Shown here piece by piece: positions 5,641 to 7,543 of a stretch of DNA of 7,543 nt. A program made the translations under genes and the position numbers. The notes beneath the pieces were generated by a model. The model was not told the origin of the DNA and made no database searches. It saw nothing but the letters and a program-made list of their open reading frames with translations. Origin of the DNA: Verrucomicrobiia bacterium (GTDB lineage: Bacteria; Verrucomicrobiota; Verrucomicrobiae; Limisphaerales; UBA11358); the NCBI GenBank assembly GCA_030042375.1, contig JASHZU010000048.1, forward strand, positions 1 to 7,543, written 5' to 3'. Within the stretch, counting starts at the first letter, position 1. Each line of letters opens with the position of its first letter.

Positions 5641-6500
5641 TCTTCTCCGATACCTTTCAGGTAAGCCAAAATCAATTCCGGCAAATCGTTGCTGTAGCCA
5701 CCTTCGAGCAGGCTAAAGAAGGGAATTTTCAGGGCGCGCAATTGCTGTCCCAGCCAAAAGAAATCTTCCACGGTCAACGTTCCCTGGGCAAGCGGATCAT
5801 TCTCATAAACATCAAATCCCGAAGAAACCTCAATGAGTGTGGGGGAGAATTTTTTCATGTCATTGATTGCGCGGGCCAGTGTCGCGCGCCAGGTTTCACG
5901 CGGAGTACCCGGCCCGACTGGATAGTTGAAACAGTTATTACCGACATTTCTTTGGCCGGTGCCGGGATAGCAGGGGAATTGGTGAACGGAATAGAAAGCG
6001 GCGCCGGGGTGATTGAGCAGAATATCTTCAGTGCCGTTGCCGTGATGCACATCAAAGTCAAAAACCGCGACACGCTCTGTCCCTGTTGCCAGCGCTTCAA
6101 GCGCGGCAATGGCAATGTTGTTTAGGTAGCAGAAGCCCATTTGAGATTTGCGGGTGGCATGGTGGCCGGGCGGACGCATCAAGCTGAAAGCAGTCTCGCC
6201 GGCGCGCGCCAGTTTCAGGGCGTCAAGGGCGGCAGCCGCCGAAGCCCGGGCATAACCGGAAATGCCGTCATGGTATGCCGTGTCCCCGTCAAAATCGCGC
6301 GGGATCTGCAGTCGCGCAAGCATTTCAGGCGTGTGGGCGCGCAGGATTTGTTCGTCCGTGACGCTTGTGGGCGCAAGCCATTGGATGGGCAATTCCTTTT
6401 GTTCTTTGAGAAGCGCGACCGTGGCGGTGATTCGCGCGGGCCGTTCAGGATGGCCGGGGCTGGAGTAACGGGTGCATTTTTCGTCCGTGATGATTTTCAC
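5637..6500 (-). CDS. Histone deacetylase family amidohydrolase (acetylpolyamine/AcuC-like)
   Basis: A 287-aa zinc-dependent deacetylase of the arginase/HDAC fold, cytoplasmic, probably removing acetyl groups from acetylated lysine or polyamines. Seen: TDEKCTRYSSPGHPERPARI at the N-terminus (about 5-24); RPPGHHA with active-site His113/His114; GFCYLNNIAIA (122-132); VFDFDVHHGNGT (146-157) giving zinc ligands D150 and H152; SSGFDVYENDPLA (226-238) with the third ligand D235; and LLEGGYS with the transition-state Tyr269. All catalytic residues are present, so an active enzyme is expected. It is slightly shorter than the usual 300-350. The start is GTG 6500, weakly supported by TAGG upstream, and fits the family N-terminus. 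It is convergent with hpnJ, overlapping by 4 bp, and is not HpnK, which belongs to the unrelated YdjC family. The substrate cannot be read from sequence. Confidence 0.93.
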   Translation of the reverse strand: MKIITDEKCTRYSSPGHPERPARITATVALLKEQKELPIQWLAPTSVTDEQILRAHTPEMLARLQIPRDFDGDTAYHDGISGYARASAAAALDALKLARAGETAFSLMRPPGHHATRKSQMGFCYLNNIAIAALEALATGTERVAVFDFDVHHGNGTEDILLNHPGAAFYSVHQFPCYPGTGQRNVGNNCFNYPVGPGTPRETWRATLARAINDMKKFSPTLIEVSSGFDVYENDPLAQGTLTVEDFFWLGQQLRALKIPFFSLLEGGYSNDLPELILAYLKGIGED

Positions 6501-6646
6501 GAACCTAGTTTAACGTAGAATTACGGACGGACACGGAATTTATTTTTAGAGACGATGGAATCTTGAAAGGAGGGTGGCGGCAACAAATAGAACCAGAGCC
6601 CAGCTTCCGCCCAAGTGAAGGAGCTGAAAAAGCGAATGCATTCGGA

Positions 6647-6835
6647 TTACTGGCTGCTAAGGATCCAAAGCACCAACAAGCGCACGGCAGCCACGGCAAG
6701 CAAGGCCAGGCCGGCAATCGCCGTGCATCCCAGGAAGTCCAAATCAGCCTTGAGTTTATGGTTGCTGGGCGCAATAGTGTTCAGCAAATGGTAAACGGAG
6801 CTTCGTTTTACATCACTATTTACACTGTTCGTCAT
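6647..6835 (-). CDS. Small predicted membrane protein, unknown
   Basis: A 62-aa open frame I do not recognise. Seen: a polar, slightly basic N-terminal part (1-35, including K10, R11, H26 and K27) followed by one hydrophobic segment (about 36-58, GCTAIAGLALLAVAAVRLLVLWIL) that would span the membrane once, with a short SSQ end. ATG 6835 is preceded by AAGAGG at 8 bases, a good ribosome site, which is the main support for its being real. It lies upstream of the deacetylase gene on the same strand, 146 bp away, and divergent from the amidotransferase-like gene across 73 bp. It could be a stand-alone small membrane protein. Confidence 0.5.
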   Translation of the reverse strand: MTNSVNSDVKRSSVYHLLNTIAPSNHKLKADLDFLGCTAIAGLALLAVAAVRLLVLWILSSQ

Positions 6836-6851
6836 GGTAAGTGCCTCTTAA

Positions 6852-6870
6852 GCATATGTTATGCCATGGC
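6852..6870. promoter_or_regulatory. Palindromes in the divergent promoter region
   Basis: GCATA-TGT-TATGC (6852-6864) is a perfect 5-bp-arm inverted repeat, and the adjoining GCCATGGC (6863-6870) is an 8-bp palindrome. Both lie in the 73-bp gap between divergent genes, where an operator would be expected. A weak plus-strand promoter, ATGCCA (6861-6866) and TTTAAT (6885-6890) with an 18-bp spacer, overlaps them. Confidence 0.3.
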
Positions 6871-6908
6871 CGGGGTGGGATGACTTTAATGGAAAACTCA
6901 CTAGCGCA

Positions 6909-7543
6909 ATGGTTAAATTACCCTTGATTTTAGTAACTCCCAGCAGCGAAAGGAGGGGTGTCGAGTTTCAGGACACTTCCAGCAGCCTGTCATTCCGGTA
7001 TGAGCAGTCGATTCTGGAAGCCGGGGGGATCCCCGTGGTGGCGCCCATGACCACAAACCGGAAGGTGCTGGCCGAAGCGGTAAGACGCGCGGACGGCGTG
7101 ATGCTCACCGGAGGCGATGACATTAACCCGGCCATTTACACAAAGAACCTGCCGCGCAAGGTTCGGCGGACGGTGAAAATGCCGCCGGACGGCGGGGCGC
7201 GCGATTTGCGGGAATTGATTTTGATTGAAGAAGTTTTTGAGCAACGCAAGCCGCTGCTGGCGATCTGCCGGGGATTCCAAATGCTGAACGTGGCCTTCGG
7301 GCGACCATTGATTGTAGACATTCCGAGCCAGTTGCCGGGGTCGCTAAACCACCAGGGTCGGGACAAGGCAGGCGAAGCATTAACACATGAAGTTCCGTTG
7401 ACACGGGGTTCGCTGCTGTCCAGAATTACGGGCACGACAACTTTACGCGTGAACAGTTCGCACCATCAGGGCCTTTTGGAACCAGCCGAACCATTCGCCG
7501 CCGTGGCGCGGACGGAAGATGGGATTGTCGAAGCGATGGAATT
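6909..7543 (+). CDS. Gamma-glutamyl-GABA hydrolase-like (PuuD/peptidase C26), 3' end cut
   Basis: The first 211 residues of a class I glutamine-amidotransferase-fold hydrolase; the frame runs off the window. The family cleaves gamma-glutamyl amides such as gamma-glutamyl-GABA in putrescine breakdown. Seen: PLILVTPSSERRG at the start in place of the usual 'PLIGIT'; YEQSILEAGGIPVVAP (31-46); VMLTGGDDINPAIY (64-77); RDLRELILIEEVF...KPLLAICRGFQMLNVAFGRPLIVDI with nucleophile Cys120 in the CRG motif; and VNSSHHQGL (181-189) before DGIVEAME at the edge. The catalytic His and Glu of the triad should follow beyond the window. ATG 6909 matches the family N-terminus, but no Shine-Dalgarno is visible and a 15-codon frame overlaps the start (see findings). 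About 30-50 residues are probably missing. Other gamma-glutamyl substrates are possible, so I give no gene symbol. Confidence 0.88.
   Translation, partial: MVKLPLILVTPSSERRGVEFQDTSSSLSFRYEQSILEAGGIPVVAPMTTNRKVLAEAVRRADGVMLTGGDDINPAIYTKNLPRKVRRTVKMPPDGGARDLRELILIEEVFEQRKPLLAICRGFQMLNVAFGRPLIVDIPSQLPGSLNHQGRDKAGEALTHEVPLTRGSLLSRITGTTTLRVNSSHHQGLLEPAEPFAAVARTEDGIVEAME

Noticed and set aside
5637..6500. The deacetylase as HpnK, the hopanoid deacetylase
   Set aside because: HpnK belongs to the YdjC fold. This protein has HDAC-family zinc and His-His motifs and lies convergent to hpnJ, outside its operon.
6563..6883. 106-codon plus-strand frame over the small membrane protein
   Set aside because: It has an AGGA-like start context but low-complexity polar content and no domain. 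The minus-strand frame with a membrane segment and a better-spaced ribosome site is the more likely gene. Not fully excluded.
1..7543. CRISPR arrays, tRNA/rRNA genes, insertion sequences or phage genes
   Set aside because: No regularly spaced repeats, terminal inverted repeats with a transposase, or RNA gene signatures were seen on either strand by eye.

Overview
The window is a stretch of ordinary bacterial chromosome with moderately high GC, dense in genes and with short gaps. No rRNA, tRNA, insertion sequence, CRISPR array or phage gene is visible. The style of the genes suggests a Verrucomicrobiota member, perhaps of the Pedosphaera/Limisphaerales type: a tiny 'SVSPATFFMPGLL' lipoprotein, a Pro/Ala-tailed secreted protein and a 'GGPARSLGLLYRDAPGWP' TPR protein. 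That assignment is inference from family resemblance and was not tested by a search.

Layout. (1) Positions 1-975, plus strand: the C-terminal part of a UDP-glucose 6-dehydrogenase, then 11 bp later a MutT-type Nudix hydrolase. (2) Positions 972-2479, minus strand: a small secreted protein with a proline-rich tail, and upstream of it a membrane-anchored TPR protein. (3) Positions 2480-5640, plus strand: a compact promoter, a 69-aa lipoprotein, hpnH (radical SAM adenosylhopane synthase) and hpnJ (radical SAM hopanoid tailoring enzyme). (4) Positions 5637-6835, minus strand: a histone-deacetylase-family amidohydrolase and a 62-aa predicted membrane protein. (5) Positions 6909-7543, plus strand: the N-terminal part of a class I glutamine-amidotransferase-like hydrolase of the gamma-glutamyl-GABA hydrolase (PuuD/peptidase C26) family, which runs off the window.

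The functional core is the hopanoid pair. HpnH adds the 5'-deoxyadenosyl group to diploptene, the first step in making extended C35 bacteriohopanepolyols. HpnJ is implicated in forming the cyclitol-ether head group. Squalene-hopene cyclase, HpnG, HpnI and HpnK are not in the window, so they must lie elsewhere if the pathway is complete. The right-hand genes (a deacetylase-like amidohydrolase and a PuuD-like hydrolase) could both act on polyamine-derived amides, but this link is speculative.

Points worth a second look: the lipoprotein's promoter seems to place the transcription start on its GTG codon, possibly giving a leaderless mRNA; a perfect hairpin sits between this gene and hpnH; HpnH carries a charged insertion and a C-terminal extension; and both convergent gene pairs overlap by exactly 4 bp through their stop codons. 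I see no wholly new system. The hopanoid locus with its attached lipoprotein is the most interesting part.
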